The notes under the pieces are model-generated. The model made no database searches. It was not told where the DNA came from and saw only the letters and a program-made list of their open reading frames with translations. Made by a program: the position numbers and the translations under genes. DNA of 64,000 nucleotides from Pseudomonas sp. LFM046 (GTDB lineage Bacteria; Pseudomonadota; Gammaproteobacteria; Pseudomonadales; Pseudomonadaceae). The stretch lies in NCBI RefSeq assembly GCF_000949385.2, contig NZ_JYKO02000001.1, positions 5,478,678-5,542,677 on the forward strand. The letters are read 5' to 3'. Shown in pieces: positions 23,981-35,187 of the stretch; within the stretch, counting starts at the first letter, position 1; every line of letters starts with the position of its first letter.

Positions 23981-25888
23981 ATGTCCCGACTTCCAGTGAT
24001 CGTGGGTTTTGGCGGCTATAACGCGGCTGGTCGAAGCTCGTTCCACCACGGCTTCCGCCGCATCGTCCTCGAGACCCTGGACGCCCAGGCGCGCCAGGAA
24101 ACCCTGGCCGGCCTCGCCGTGATGATGAAACTGGTTTCGGTAGCCGATGGCCAGTACCGCAGTGCCGAGGGCCAGACCCTGACCCTGGCCGAGATCGAAA
24201 CCCGCTACGCCGCCGAAATCCTCGACGCCACCCTGGTGCGCCGCATCGGCAAGCAGCACCTGGATGTGGATGCCGCCCACTGGCAGAAGAACCTCACCGT
24301 CTCCGCCGCTGACAGCCAGGCCCTCAGCTTCACTACCTCGCGCAAGCAGCTGCCCGAGCCGATCCCGGCTTCCTGGGAAGTGGAAGCCCTGGACAACGGC
24401 GACGTGCGCGTCACCATCAACGGCACCTGCGACTTCAAGGTGGACAGCTACCGCGAGCTGCCCGTGAAGTCCGCCGGTCAGCTGCCCACCGGCTTCGAGC
24501 CGGGCGAGCTGTACAACTCCCGCTTCCACCCCCGCGGCCTGCAGATGTCCGTGGTCGCCGCCACCGATGCCATCCGCTCCATCGGCCTGCCGTGGAAGGA
24601 CATCGTCGACCGCGTGCAGCCTGACGAGATCGCCGTGTTCTCCGGCAGCATCATGAGCCAGCTGGACGAGAACGGCTTCGGCGGCATGATGCAATCGCGG
24701 CTCAAGGGCGGTCGTGTCACCGCCAAGCAGTGCCCGCTTGGCCTCAACACCATGCCCGCCGACTTCATCAATGCCTACGTGCTGGGCAGCGTCGGCACCA
24801 CCGGCAGCGTCACTGGCGCCTGCGCCACCTTCCTCTACAACCTGCAGAAGGGCATCGATCTCATCACCTCCGGCCATGCCCGCGTGGCCCTGGTGGGCAA
24901 CGCCGAGGCGCCGATCAACCAGGAATGCATCGACGGCTACGGCGCCATGGGCGCCCTGGCCACCGAGGAAGGCCTGCGCCAGGTGGGCGGTCGTGAAGAC
25001 GTGGACTTCAGTCGCGCCAGCCGTCCCTTCGGCGAGAACTGCGGCTTCACCCTCGCCGAATCCAGCCAGTACGTGGTGCTGATGGACGACGAGCTGGCCC
25101 TGGAACTGGGTGCCGATATCCACGGCGCGGTGACTGACGTGTTCATCAACGCCGACGGCTTCAAGAAATCCATCTCCGCACCCGGCCCGGGCAACTACCT
25201 GACCCTGGCCAAGGCCGTGGCCGCCGCCGCGCAGCTGATCGGTGTCGATGGCGTGCGTGAGCGCAGCTTCGTCCACGCCCACGGCTCCAGCACCCCGGCC
25301 AACCGCGTCACCGAATCCGAGCTGCTGGACCGCGTTGCCGGCGCCTTCGGCATCGAGGCGTGGCCGGTCGCCGCTGTGAAGGCCTACGTTGGCCACTCGC
25401 TGGCCACCGCCAGCGGCGACCAGGTGATCGCCGCCCTCGGCACCTTCAAGTACGGCATCCTGCCGGGCATCAAGACCATCGACCGGGTGGCCGACGACGT
25501 GCACCGCCAGCACCTGTCCATCGAAACCCGCGACCGCGTCCTGGGTGACCGCCACCTGGACGTCTGCTTCATCAACTCCAAGGGCTTCGGCGGCAACAAC
25601 GCCACCGGCGTGGTGATTTCCCCGCGTCTGGCCGAGAAGATGCTGAAGAAGCGCCACGGCGAAGCCGCCTTCGCCGCCTACAGCGCCAAGCGCGAGCAGA
25701 CCCGCGCCAATGCCGAGGAATACGACCGCCGCGCTCGCCTGGGCGAGCTCGATATCATCTACAACTTCGGCAACGACCTGATCGACGAGCAGCAGATCGA
25801 ACTGAGCGAACAAGGCATCCAGGTGCCCGGCTTCGCCCGGACCCTGCGCTACAAGAAGGACGAGCGCTTCGCCGATATGCTGGATTGA
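23981..25888 (+). CDS. Stand-alone beta-ketoacyl synthase
   Basis: A 635-residue decarboxylating condensing enzyme. The active-site Cys281 is in TGACATFLYN, and the catalytic histidines are in VHAHGSSTPANRV and VKAYVGHSLATASG, giving a complete Cys-His-His set. The protein is longer than FabB/FabF (about 410), with about 180 extra N-terminal residues that I do not recognise. PAO1 has an equivalent gene downstream of arcC (PA5174 by memory). The ATG at 23981 is preceded by GAGGAG. Product unknown; it is not accompanied by other fatty-acid genes. Confidence 0.85.
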   Translation: MSRLPVIVGFGGYNAAGRSSFHHGFRRIVLETLDAQARQETLAGLAVMMKLVSVADGQYRSAEGQTLTLAEIETRYAAEILDATLVRRIGKQHLDVDAAHWQKNLTVSAADSQALSFTTSRKQLPEPIPASWEVEALDNGDVRVTINGTCDFKVDSYRELPVKSAGQLPTGFEPGELYNSRFHPRGLQMSVVAATDAIRSIGLPWKDIVDRVQPDEIAVFSGSIMSQLDENGFGGMMQSRLKGGRVTAKQCPLGLNTMPADFINAYVLGSVGTTGSVTGACATFLYNLQKGIDLITSGHARVALVGNAEAPINQECIDGYGAMGALATEEGLRQVGGREDVDFSRASRPFGENCGFTLAESSQYVVLMDDELALELGADIHGAVTDVFINADGFKKSISAPGPGNYLTLAKAVAAAAQLIGVDGVRERSFVHAHGSSTPANRVTESELLDRVAGAFGIEAWPVAAVKAYVGHSLATASGDQVIAALGTFKYGILPGIKTIDRVADDVHRQHLSIETRDRVLGDRHLDVCFINSKGFGGNNATGVVISPRLAEKMLKKRHGEAAFAAYSAKREQTRANAEEYDRRARLGELDIIYNFGNDLIDEQQIELSEQGIQVPGFARTLRYKKDERFADMLD

Positions 25889-25924
25889 GTAGCGCCGCCC
25901 AGTCCCGTGGGATCAGGCGGAATC

Positions 25925-25988
25925 GTAGGGTGCGCCGTGCGCACCAGAGCCTTCGCGCGATGGTTTCGGTGCGCGCAGCGCACCCTAC
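25925..25988. repeat. Palindromic repeat family B, copy 1
   Basis: Arms GTAGGGTGCGC and GCGCACCCTAC flank a GC-rich centre containing CGTGCGCACC and GGTGCGCG. Related copies are at 32412-32477 and 40058-40121, all intergenic. Confidence 0.75.
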
Positions 25989-26011
25989 CGAATCAAGCTG
26001 AGCCAAAAAAG

Positions 26012-26037
26012 AAAGGGCCCCTCGGGGCCCTTTTTCG
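26012..26037. terminator. Bidirectional terminator between ketosynthase and cysQ
   Basis: AAAGGGCCCC pairs with GGGGCCCTTT; T-runs lie on both strands (TTTTT at 26031-26035, and the A-run 26005-26010 on the other strand). The flanking genes converge here. Confidence 0.8.
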
Positions 26038-26041
26038 TTGC

Positions 26042-26863
26042 TCAGTCCAGCGCGCGCGCCAGCTGGATCAGCTCCGCCCGCCACTCGGCGGCCACCGGCA
26101 GGGCCAGGAAAGACGGATTGAGGAAGCCCTCGCGGGCCTCGTAGGTCAGCGCCTCACCGGCAAGATTCAACACCTCTCCACCGGCGCCTTCGAGCACGCC
26201 CTGGGCCGCTGCGGTGTCCCACTGGGACGTCGGCGCCAGGCGCGGATAGCAATCTGCGCTGCCTTCGGCCAGCAGGCAGAACTTCAGGGAGCTGCCGACA
26301 TTGGCCAGCTGCAGATCACCAAAGCGCTCGCCCAGGCCGGCCAGCAGACGCTCCTGGGCCGGGCTCGAATGGCGCTTGCTGGCGACCACGGTAAAGGCCT
26401 CGTCCGGAGCGATACGCACGCTGATTTCCCGCGCCTCGCCATCGGTCTCGGCGCACCAGGCCCCCAGGCCGGCACCGCCGTAGTAGCAACGCCCGTTCAC
26501 GGGCATGCCAACCACGCCGAACACCACCCGGCCGTCCTCCACCAGCGCCACATTGACGGTGAACTCTTCGCTGCCGGCGATGAATTCCTTGGTGCCATCC
26601 AGCGGGTCCACCAACCACCAGCGCTGCCAGCCGGCGCGCTCGGTCAGGGGGATATCGGCGGCTTCCTCGGAGAGCACCGGGATGCGGGGGTCCAGCGCAG
26701 CCAGGCCGGCATCGAGCACCTTGTGGGCGGCCAGGTCGGCGGCAGTGACGGGAGAGGCGTCGGCCTTCTCCATCACGGAGAGCTCGCCGCGCCAGAACGG
26801 CAGGATCACCTCGCCCGCCTGGCGCACCAGATCGATCACGGCGGGCAGCAGGGGGTGGCTCAC
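26042..26863 (-). CDS. cysQ: 3'(2'),5'-bisphosphate nucleotidase
   Basis: A 273-residue Mg-dependent, Li-sensitive phosphatase of the inositol-monophosphatase superfamily that recycles PAP from sulfate assimilation to AMP. The metal motifs are PVLSEEAADI and WLVDPLDGTKEFI, followed by NVALVEDG. Translation starts at GTG 26863, overlapping the nudE stop by 4 bp, so the two genes are coupled. Confidence 0.93.
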   Translation of the reverse strand: MSHPLLPAVIDLVRQAGEVILPFWRGELSVMEKADASPVTAADLAAHKVLDAGLAALDPRIPVLSEEAADIPLTERAGWQRWWLVDPLDGTKEFIAGSEEFTVNVALVEDGRVVFGVVGMPVNGRCYYGGAGLGAWCAETDGEAREISVRIAPDEAFTVVASKRHSSPAQERLLAGLGERFGDLQLANVGSSLKFCLLAEGSADCYPRLAPTSQWDTAAAQGVLEGAGGEVLNLAGEALTYEAREGFLNPSFLALPVAAEWRAELIQLARALD

Positions 26864-27426
26864 GGCTGGAACTCCCCACGCTGGGTCAGCAGGTCGCGGG
26901 CCAGGTAGAGGGCCGCCAGGGCGCGGCCTTCACTGAACTGCTGGTGCTGGGCCAGGCTGGACAGCTCGCGCAGGCTGATGCGGTCGACCCGCAGGGGCTC
27001 GGGCTCGTCACCCGGCAGGCTTTCCTCATAGAGATCGCGGGCCAGGACCACCTGGATCTTCTGGCTCATGTAGCCGGGGGACAGCGACAGCTCGGTGAGA
27101 TGCTCCAACTGGCGCGCGCCGAACCCGGCCTCTTCCTTGAGCTCGCGGTTGGCGGCGGCAAGCACATCCTCGCCCGGCTCGATCAGGCCCTTGGGCAGGG
27201 ACAGCTGATAATCGTCGGTGCCGGCGCAGTATTCCTCCACCAGCAGCACATGTTCGGCGTCGGCCATGGCCACCACCATCACCGCGCCGTAGCCGGTGCC
27301 TTTGCTCACCAAGCGCTCGTAGGTGCGCTCGACGCCATTGGCGAAGCGCAACTGCAGCTCTTCGACACGGAACAGACGGCTGCTGGCGACAATTTCGCGA
27401 GCGAGCACCGTGGGCTTCTGACGCAT
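26860..27426 (-). CDS. nudE: ADP compounds hydrolase (Nudix) NudE
   Basis: A 188-residue Nudix hydrolase acting on ADP-ribose, NADH or diadenosine polyphosphates. The Nudix box is GLIEPGEDVLAAANRELKEE then AGF, matching Gx5Ex7REUxEExGU. The order nudE-cysQ on one strand, divergent from a HAD phosphatase gene, matches the conserved nudE-cysQ-yrfG neighbourhood of gammaproteobacteria. Confidence 0.93.
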   Translation of the reverse strand: MRQKPTVLAREIVASSRLFRVEELQLRFANGVERTYERLVSKGTGYGAVMVVAMADAEHVLLVEEYCAGTDDYQLSLPKGLIEPGEDVLAAANRELKEEAGFGARQLEHLTELSLSPGYMSQKIQVVLARDLYEESLPGDEPEPLRVDRISLRELSSLAQHQQFSEGRALAALYLARDLLTQRGEFQP

Positions 27427-27539
27427 AACGGACTCCTTGGCATGACCGGCGGGTTATCATACCCCGCCTTTGCCCAATGTCCCCGCTGGAGATTGCATGC
27501 CAGCGACGGCCAGCAACCCATCGGCGACAGCCCCTCCAG

Positions 27540-28217
27540 ATGACCGATAGCGCCATGCCCCAACTGCCCTGGACCGAGATCGACACCGTGCTGCTCGACA
27601 TGGACGGCACCCTGCTCGACCTGCATTTCGACAATCACTTCTGGTTGGAATACCTGCCCCAGCGCTATGCCGAGCATCACCGCATCAGCCGCGAAATGGC
27701 CGACGCCGAACTGCTGCCGCTGTTCCGCGACAACGCCGGGCAGCTGAACTGGTACTGCACGGACTTCTGGAGCCGTGAGCTGAGCCTGTCGATCCGCGAC
27801 TTGAAGCGCGAAGTGGCGCACCTGATCGCCCTGCGCCCCGATGCCGACCTCTTCCTCGCCGCCCTGCGCCGATCCGGCAAGCGCGTGGCGCTGATCACCA
27901 ACGCCCACCGCGACTCGCTGTCCCTGAAGATGGAGCGGGTCCAGCTAGCGCCCTGGTTCGATCGCCTGATCAGCTCCCACGACTATGGTTACCCCAAGGA
28001 AGACCAGCAGTTCTGGCAGGCCCTGCAGGACGACTTCGGCTTCGACCCGGCCAGCAGCCTGTTCATCGACGACAGCCTGCCGATCCTGCGCAGCGCCCGG
28101 CACTACGGCATCGCCCAATTGCTGGCAGTGCGCGAGCCGGACAGCCGCAAGGGCCCGAAGGACACCGAGGAATTCGCCGCGGTGGACAGCTACCGCACCC
28201 TGATCCAGGGACTCTGA
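27540..28217 (+). CDS. yrfG: HAD-family nucleotidase (YrfG type)
   Basis: A HAD-superfamily phosphatase of 225 residues, probably a GMP/IMP 5'-nucleotidase by analogy to YrfG. Motif I is LLDMDGTLLDL, motif II ALITNAH, motif III is around YPKEDQQF and motif IV is FIDDSLPIL. Two starts are possible (27540 and 27555), and neither has a clear ribosome-binding site. It is divergent from nudE. The substrate is inferred from the family. Confidence 0.85.
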   Translation: MTDSAMPQLPWTEIDTVLLDMDGTLLDLHFDNHFWLEYLPQRYAEHHRISREMADAELLPLFRDNAGQLNWYCTDFWSRELSLSIRDLKREVAHLIALRPDADLFLAALRRSGKRVALITNAHRDSLSLKMERVQLAPWFDRLISSHDYGYPKEDQQFWQALQDDFGFDPASSLFIDDSLPILRSARHYGIAQLLAVREPDSRKGPKDTEEFAAVDSYRTLIQGL

Positions 28218-28239
28218 CCTCCCTCGCAGAGGAACCGGC

Positions 28240-29136
28240 ATGGACATCAAGCAACTCAAGTTCCTCATCGCCCTCGAAGAAACCCGCCACTTCGGCCAGG
28301 CCGCCGCGCGCTGCCATGTCACCCAGCCCACCCTGTCCATGCGCCTGCGCAGCCTGGAAGAGGAACTCGGCCTGGAGCTGGTGATCCGTGGCCAGCGCTT
28401 CGAGGGGTTCACCGATGCCGGCCTGCGCGTCCTGGCCTGGGCACGCACCCTGCTGGCGGCCCACGATGGCCTCTACGCCGAGGCAGCAGCCTGCCGGGGT
28501 CAACTGGTGGGCACCCTGCGCCTGGGCGTGGTGCCTCTGGCGGGCTTCGATCCCATGCGCCTGGTGGAAACCTTTTCCGGCCCGCACCCGAGCCTGCGCT
28601 TCCAGCTGTTCTCGATGAGCTCCGAGCAGATCCTCGAAGGCCTGGCCCGCAACCAGCTGGACCTGGGCCTGTCCTACCTGGACCGCCTCGACCGCGAGCA
28701 CTTCGAAAGCCTCGAATTGGCGCAGACCCGCATGGGGCTGCTGCACGACCGCCGCCACTTCAACTTCGACACCCCGGCGTTGTCCTGGGAACGCCTGATC
28801 GACCTGCCTCTGGGTCTGCTGTCCGGCGGCATGCACTTCCGCCAGTCCATCGACCACGGCTTCCGCAGCCGTGGCCTGTCGCCCCAGCCACGGCTGGAAA
28901 CCGATGCCGTACACCAGCTATTGCAAGCCGTCAGCGCCGGCCTGTGCTGCGCCATCATGCCCCTGGACAGCGGCCTCGACGACTTCACCGAGCACCTGGC
29001 ACTGACCCCCATCGAGGATGCCCGCACCCTGGCCCCCCTGGGCCTGATCCTGCGCCGGGGCGCACCCCGCTCGGCGCTGGCGGACGCCTGCTTCTCCGAA
29101 GCGAGGGCCCTGCTGGGGCTTGATCCAGCGTCTTGA
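28240..29136 (+). CDS. LysR-family transcriptional regulator
   Basis: A 298-residue regulator. The N-terminal winged helix-turn-helix covers residues 1-60 (LIALEETRHFGQAAARCHVT then QPTLSMRLRSLEEELG), and an effector-binding domain follows. The gene precedes fdhD and the molybdoenzyme gene on the same strand, which makes them candidate targets. AGAGGAA precedes the ATG. The effector is unknown. Confidence 0.9.
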   Translation: MDIKQLKFLIALEETRHFGQAAARCHVTQPTLSMRLRSLEEELGLELVIRGQRFEGFTDAGLRVLAWARTLLAAHDGLYAEAAACRGQLVGTLRLGVVPLAGFDPMRLVETFSGPHPSLRFQLFSMSSEQILEGLARNQLDLGLSYLDRLDREHFESLELAQTRMGLLHDRRHFNFDTPALSWERLIDLPLGLLSGGMHFRQSIDHGFRSRGLSPQPRLETDAVHQLLQAVSAGLCCAIMPLDSGLDDFTEHLALTPIEDARTLAPLGLILRRGAPRSALADACFSEARALLGLDPAS

Positions 29137-29231
29137 TAAACGCGCTCGATCACCGAATCGGGAATAGCGATTAGACGCCCGTGCCAGACGGGCCTAGGAT
29201 GGCTGAGTCATTCCGTCGCAGGGGCAGATCC

Positions 29232-30073
29232 ATGCCACGCCCAGACGCCAAGCGCCCTCTCACCGCAGTAGATAATCCGCCCGCACCCACCGGCTATCGT
29301 TACGCCGAGCTGGACGAAGGCGCGCGCGTCGAAGACGCCGCGCTTGCCGAGGAATGTGCCCTGGCCATTTCCTACAACGGCATCAGCTACGCGGTGATGA
29401 TGGTTTCCCCCAGCGCCCTGGAGGATTTCGTCGCCGGTTTCAGCCTTAGCAGCGCGGTGGTGCAGTCCATCGACGAGCTCTATGACATCCAGATCGAGGG
29501 CGAAGGCATCGCCCTGCATGCCGAAGTGGATATCGGCAACCGCGCCTTCTGGTCGTTCAAGGAACAGCGCCGCAACCTGGCCGGCACCACCGGCTGCGGC
29601 CTCTGTGGTGTGGAAGCGCTGGAACAGGCGCTGCCCGAACTGCGCTCGCTGACCCCGGCGCCGCTGCCGCCCGCCGAGCATTTCGTCGACCTGCGCCAGC
29701 GCATCAACGAAGCCCAGGAACTGGCCCGGCGCAGCGGCGCGCTGCACGCCGCGCTCTTCGTCGACGACAAGGGCGAACTGCGCCTGTGCCGTGAAGACAT
29801 CGGCCGGCACAACGCCCTCGACAAGTTGATTGGCGCCCTGCTGCGCCAGGGCCTGAACCCGCGCGAAGGTTTCGCCGTGGTCACCAGCCGCTGCAGCCTG
29901 GAACTTATCCACAAGGCGGTTCGCGCCGGCCTGTCCACCCTGGTCAGCCTCTCCGCGCCCACCACCCTGACCGTGGAATGGGCCCGCCGGCACCACCTCA
30001 ACCTCATCCACCTGCCCCACCACAGCGCCCCAAGGGTCTACAGCCCGGCGCCGAAAAGCGAAGCCCCGAACGA

Positions 30074-30077
<4 letters not shown>
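29232..30077 (+). CDS. fdhD: Formate dehydrogenase accessory sulfurtransferase FdhD
   Basis: A 281-residue protein that transfers sulfur to the molybdenum cofactor before insertion into formate-dehydrogenase-type enzymes. The sulfur-carrying cysteines are in TTGCGLCGVEAL. Other family motifs are EDIGRHNALDKLIG and VTSRCSLELIHKAV. The ATG at 29232 was preferred to one at 29181, which precedes an unconserved arginine-rich stretch. The stop overlaps the next gene by 4 bp (ATGA), coupling it to its likely client. Confidence 0.93.
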
Positions 30078-32395
<2,318 letters not shown>

Positions 32396-32411
32396 GGGAG
32401 CGGCCCGCCGC

Positions 32412-32477
32412 TGTAGGGTGCGCTGCGCGCACCGGGAATCCTGCGCGGAGTATTTGGTGCGCACAGCGCACCCTACA
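32412..32477. repeat. Palindromic repeat family B, copy 2
   Basis: Arms TGTAGGGTGCGCTG and CAGCGCACCCTACA bracket an imperfect palindrome, as in copy 1. It begins 17 bp after the molybdoenzyme stop. Confidence 0.75.
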
Positions 32478-32625
32478 TAGGTGCAATGAAGGCAATTAAC
32501 TTTTAATGGAAATAAGAGAACTTTGTTTCGAGCAACTTTATTACCACGAAACAATTTGAAACATCGCTTTTAACGCTATATAAAGTGCCAACGAAAACGA
32601 AACTTTCACGGCACTTTGCTAGCAT

Positions 32626-32650
32626 GCAAAAAGCCCGAAATGCAGGGCTT
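32626..32650 (-). terminator. Minus-strand Rho-independent terminator without an annotated gene
   Basis: Reading the minus strand, AAGCCC (32650-32645) and GGGCTT (32636-32631) form a stem followed by a T-run. No minus-strand gene lies immediately upstream. Confidence 0.55.
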
Positions 32651-32783
32651 GAGAGGGCTGGAACAGAGCTCAGACTGTGAAGCAAAAAAAAAGTTCCGCC
32701 TTTAAAGTCGGAAGTGAAAAAAATGTGAAAAGTTGGTGTTTTTCGTCGCCTGACACTTGCGTAAGTAAATTCCCACAGTAAAT

Positions 32784-32811
32784 ATCGCCTCACCAAAACC
32801 ACTGAGGCGAT
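32784..32811 (+). promoter_or_regulatory. Leader hairpin covering the ribosome-binding site of the glycine-zipper gene
   Basis: Arms ATCGCCTCA (32784-32792) and TGAGGCGAT (32803-32811) are perfectly complementary with a 10-base loop. The right arm contains GAGG, the only Shine-Dalgarno candidate for the ATG at 32819. Folding would hide the ribosome-binding site, so translation may depend on temperature, a protein or a small RNA. This role is inferred. Confidence 0.5.
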
Positions 32812-32818
32812 CCTCACC

Positions 32819-33307
32819 ATGAAGTACACCTCGATCCTTCTTCTGTCTCTCGGCCTGGCCAGCGGCAGCGTCTTTGCGGGCGGCAATACCGATGCCGGTA
32901 TTGGTGGCGCGCTGGGCGGGGTCCTGGGGTCCGCTGTCGGCAACGCAGTTGGCGGCAGCACCGGTGCAGCCATCGGCGCTGGCGTGGGCGGTGCAGCGGG
33001 CGGTGCAGTCGCTGCCCCGCGCCATAACCGTACTGAAGCCGCCATCGGCGGTGGCCTGGGCGCTGCTGGCGGCCAAGTCCTCGGCCGGCAGATGGGCGGC
33101 ACCACGGGCGGCCTGATTGGTGCGGCCCTGGGTGGTGGCGCGGGCGGTGCCCTGGGCAACCACTACGCCAACGAGAGCCGCGAAGACGACTACTACGATG
33201 ACGGCCACCGCCATTATCGTCGTGCCTACTACGACCACCCCGGTCGCGGCCATGCCTGGGGCCATCGCAAGCACAAGCACCGCTGGCATGACGACGACGA
33301 CGATTGA
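32819..33307 (+). CDS. Exported glycine-zipper protein (paralogue 1)
   Basis: A 162-residue protein with an N-terminal signal peptide (MKYTSILLLSLGLASGSVFA). Residues 22-120 are dense glycine-zipper repeats (GGALGGVLGSAVGNAVGG and similar), and the tail is rich in His, Tyr, Arg and ends in six Asp. Glycine zippers insert in or associate with membranes, so an outer-membrane or periplasmic location is likely. The closely related gene at 33478 shares the layout and the TEAAIGGGLGAAGG segment, so the two look like a tandem duplication. The His/Asp tail could bind metal; this is speculation. Confidence 0.75.
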   Translation: MKYTSILLLSLGLASGSVFAGGNTDAGIGGALGGVLGSAVGNAVGGSTGAAIGAGVGGAAGGAVAAPRHNRTEAAIGGGLGAAGGQVLGRQMGGTTGGLIGAALGGGAGGALGNHYANESREDDYYDDGHRHYRRAYYDHPGRGHAWGHRKHKHRWHDDDDD

Positions 33308-33323
33308 TCAACGCCATCCACTG

Positions 33324-33350
33324 AAAAAGCCCGCTCCCAGCGGGCTTTTT
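33324..33350 (+). terminator. Terminator after glycine-zipper paralogue 1
   Basis: AAAAAGCCCGC and GCGGGCTTTTT arms with a 5-base loop, 17 bp after the stop codon. Symmetric A and T runs could serve both strands. Confidence 0.85.
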
Positions 33351-33477
33351 CTACAGGCCTGAGGCCTGGTCGAGCGACATCCGCCCCCCTTTCGAATCCA
33401 TAATCCGACCTGCGTCATGATGCCCCGGAGAAACCGCGGGACCATGGACTTCCTCTTTGAAATGGAGACTTAGCAAG

Positions 33478-33885
33478 ATGCGCAAAGCAGTAACCGCCCT
33501 CGCCCTCAGCCTGCTGGCAACCCAGGCCGTAGTGGCCGGCGAGACCACCAACAACGCGATCGGCGGCGGCATTGGCGGCGCTCTGGGCAACGTCGTCGGC
33601 AACGCCATCGGCGGCGGCACTGGCGCGGCCATCGGCGCCGGCCTGGGTGGTGCGGCCGGTAGTGCCATGACCGCCAAGAGCGGCCGCAAGACCGAAGCCG
33701 CCATCGGCGGTGGTCTGGGTGCCGCAGGCGGCTCGGTAGCCGGCCGCGCACTGGGCGGCTCCACCGGTTCGGCCATCGGCGCCGGCCTGGGCGGCGCGGC
33801 TGGTGGTGCCATTGCCACCGAGCTGAGCAAGGACAATGACCACGACGGTCACCACCACAAGCATCGCAAGCATCGCCACGACTAA
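33478..33885 (+). CDS. Exported glycine-zipper protein (paralogue 2)
   Basis: A 135-residue homologue of the preceding protein. The signal peptide is MRKAVTALALSLLATQAVVA, then glycine-zipper repeats with KTEAAIGGGLGAAGG in the middle, and a His/Lys/Asp tail (DNDHDGHHHKHRKHRHD). An in-frame ATG at 33457 would add seven residues before the signal peptide and is less likely. Each paralogue has its own terminator, so they are separately transcribed units. Confidence 0.75.
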   Translation: MRKAVTALALSLLATQAVVAGETTNNAIGGGIGGALGNVVGNAIGGGTGAAIGAGLGGAAGSAMTAKSGRKTEAAIGGGLGAAGGSVAGRALGGSTGSAIGAGLGGAAGGAIATELSKDNDHDGHHHKHRKHRHD

Positions 33886-33898
33886 GCGTGCGCCCATG

Positions 33899-33926
33899 AA
33901 AAAGCCCGGCATCTGCCGGGCTTTTT
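33899..33926. terminator. Bidirectional terminator between glycine-zipper paralogue 2 and sstT
   Basis: AAAAAGCCCGGC and GCCGGGCTTTTT arms with a 4-base loop lie between convergent genes. Confidence 0.85.
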
Positions 33927-33942
33927 CATTACAGGCGGAACA

Positions 33943-35187
33943 TCAGACGAGCTGTTCGGCGCGTGCCTCATCCACATCACCGCTGGCCATGCAGGCAGCT
34001 GCGGTGAAGAGCACGTCGGTGGAGGAGTTCAGCGCGGTCTCGGCGGCATCCTGGAGGATGCCGATGATGAAGCCCACGGCCACCACCTGCATGGCCACCT
34101 CGCTGGGGATGCCGAACAGGCTGCAGGCCAACGGGATCAGCAGCAGCGAGCCACCGGCCACGCCGGACGCGCCGCAGGCGCAGATGGAAGCCACCACGCT
34201 GAGGAGGATGGCGGTGGGGATATCCACCGCGATGCCGAGGGTCTTCACCGCCGCCAGGGTCAGCACGGTGATGGTGATGGCCGCACCGGCCATGTTGATG
34301 GTGGCACCCAGGGGAATGGAGACCGAGTAGGTGTCCTCATGCAGGCCGAGCTTCTCGGACAGCTGCAGGTTCACCGGGATGTTCGCCGCCGAGCTGCGGG
34401 TGAAGAAGGCGGTGATGCCGCTTTCGCGCAGGCAGGTCAGTACCAGCGGATAGGGGTTGCGGCGAATCTTCCAGAACACGATCAGCGGGTTGACCACGAA
34501 GGCCACGAACAGCATGCAGCCCAGCAGCACCGCCAGCAGGTGGGCGTAGTCGGCCAGCACACCGATGCCGTTCTCCGCCAGGGTGGACGCCACCAGGCCG
34601 AAGATGCCCAGCGGGGCGAAGCTGATCACCACGCGGACGATCAGCGACACGCCATGGGACAGGTCGCTGAACACATTGCGGGTGGTTTCGCTGCCCTGGC
34701 GGATGGCGATGCCCAGGCCCACGGCCCAGACCAGGATGCCGATGAAGTTGGCTTCCATCAGCGCAGTCACCGGGTTGGCCACGGCGCTGCCCAGCAGGCT
34801 CAGCAAGACCTCGGAGATATTGCCGGGCGGCGCCAGGTCAGCGGCGCCGCTGGACAGGGTGAGGGTGGACGGGAAGATGCTGGAGGCCAGCACCGCCACC
34901 ACGGCGGCGGAGAAGGTGCCGATCAGGTAGAGGAACAGGATCGGGCGGATATGGGTGCGCTCGCCCGGCTTGTGGTTGGCGATGGCGGCGATCACCAGGA
35001 CGAACACCAGCACCGGCGCCACGGCCTTCAGGGCCATGACGAAGAGCTTGCCGAGCAGGCCGACGGCGCTGGCGTATTCGGGCGAGGTCAGGGACAGGGC
35101 GATGCCGGCGATCAGGCCGATGATGATACGGGTCACCAGGCTGGTGCGTTTCAGGCGTTGCAGGATGGAGCCGTTTGCAGGGGTCAT
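33943..35187 (-). CDS. sstT: Serine/threonine:sodium symporter SstT
   Basis: A 414-residue inner-membrane transporter of the dicarboxylate/amino-acid:cation symporter (DAACS) family. Eight or more hydrophobic segments are visible. Signature regions are [15 protein letters not shown] (re-entrant loop with the serine-rich motif) and [14 protein letters not shown]. Length matches SstT (about 414). The ATG at 35187 was chosen because the upstream in-frame extension is unlike the family. Confidence 0.92.
   Translation of the reverse strand: MTPANGSILQRLKRTSLVTRIIIGLIAGIALSLTSPEYASAVGLLGKLFVMALKAVAPVLVFVLVIAAIANHKPGERTHIRPILFLYLIGTFSAAVVAVLASSIFPSTLTLSSGAADLAPPGNISEVLLSLLGSAVANPVTALMEANFIGILVWAVGLGIAIRQGSETTRNVFSDLSHGVSLIVRVVISFAPLGIFGLVASTLAENGIGVLADYAHLLAVLLGCMLFVAFVVNPLIVFWKIRRNPYPLVLTCLRESGITAFFTRSSAANIPVNLQLSEKLGLHEDTYSVSIPLGATINMAGAAITITVLTLAAVKTLGIAVDIPTAILLSVVASICACGASGVAGGSLLLIPLACSLFGIPSEVAMQVVAVGFIIGILQDAAETALNSSTDVLFTAAACMASGDVDEARAEQLV

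Larger units (their letters stand above)
32478..32818. other. AT-rich region before the first glycine-zipper gene
   Basis: No gene on either strand is supported. The region is notably AT-rich for this genome. It carries a minus-strand terminator (32626-32650), a second minus-strand hairpin followed by T9 (about 32683-32716), and a leader hairpin over the ribosome-binding site of the next gene (32784-32811). It could hold a small RNA on the minus strand. Confidence 0.45.
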
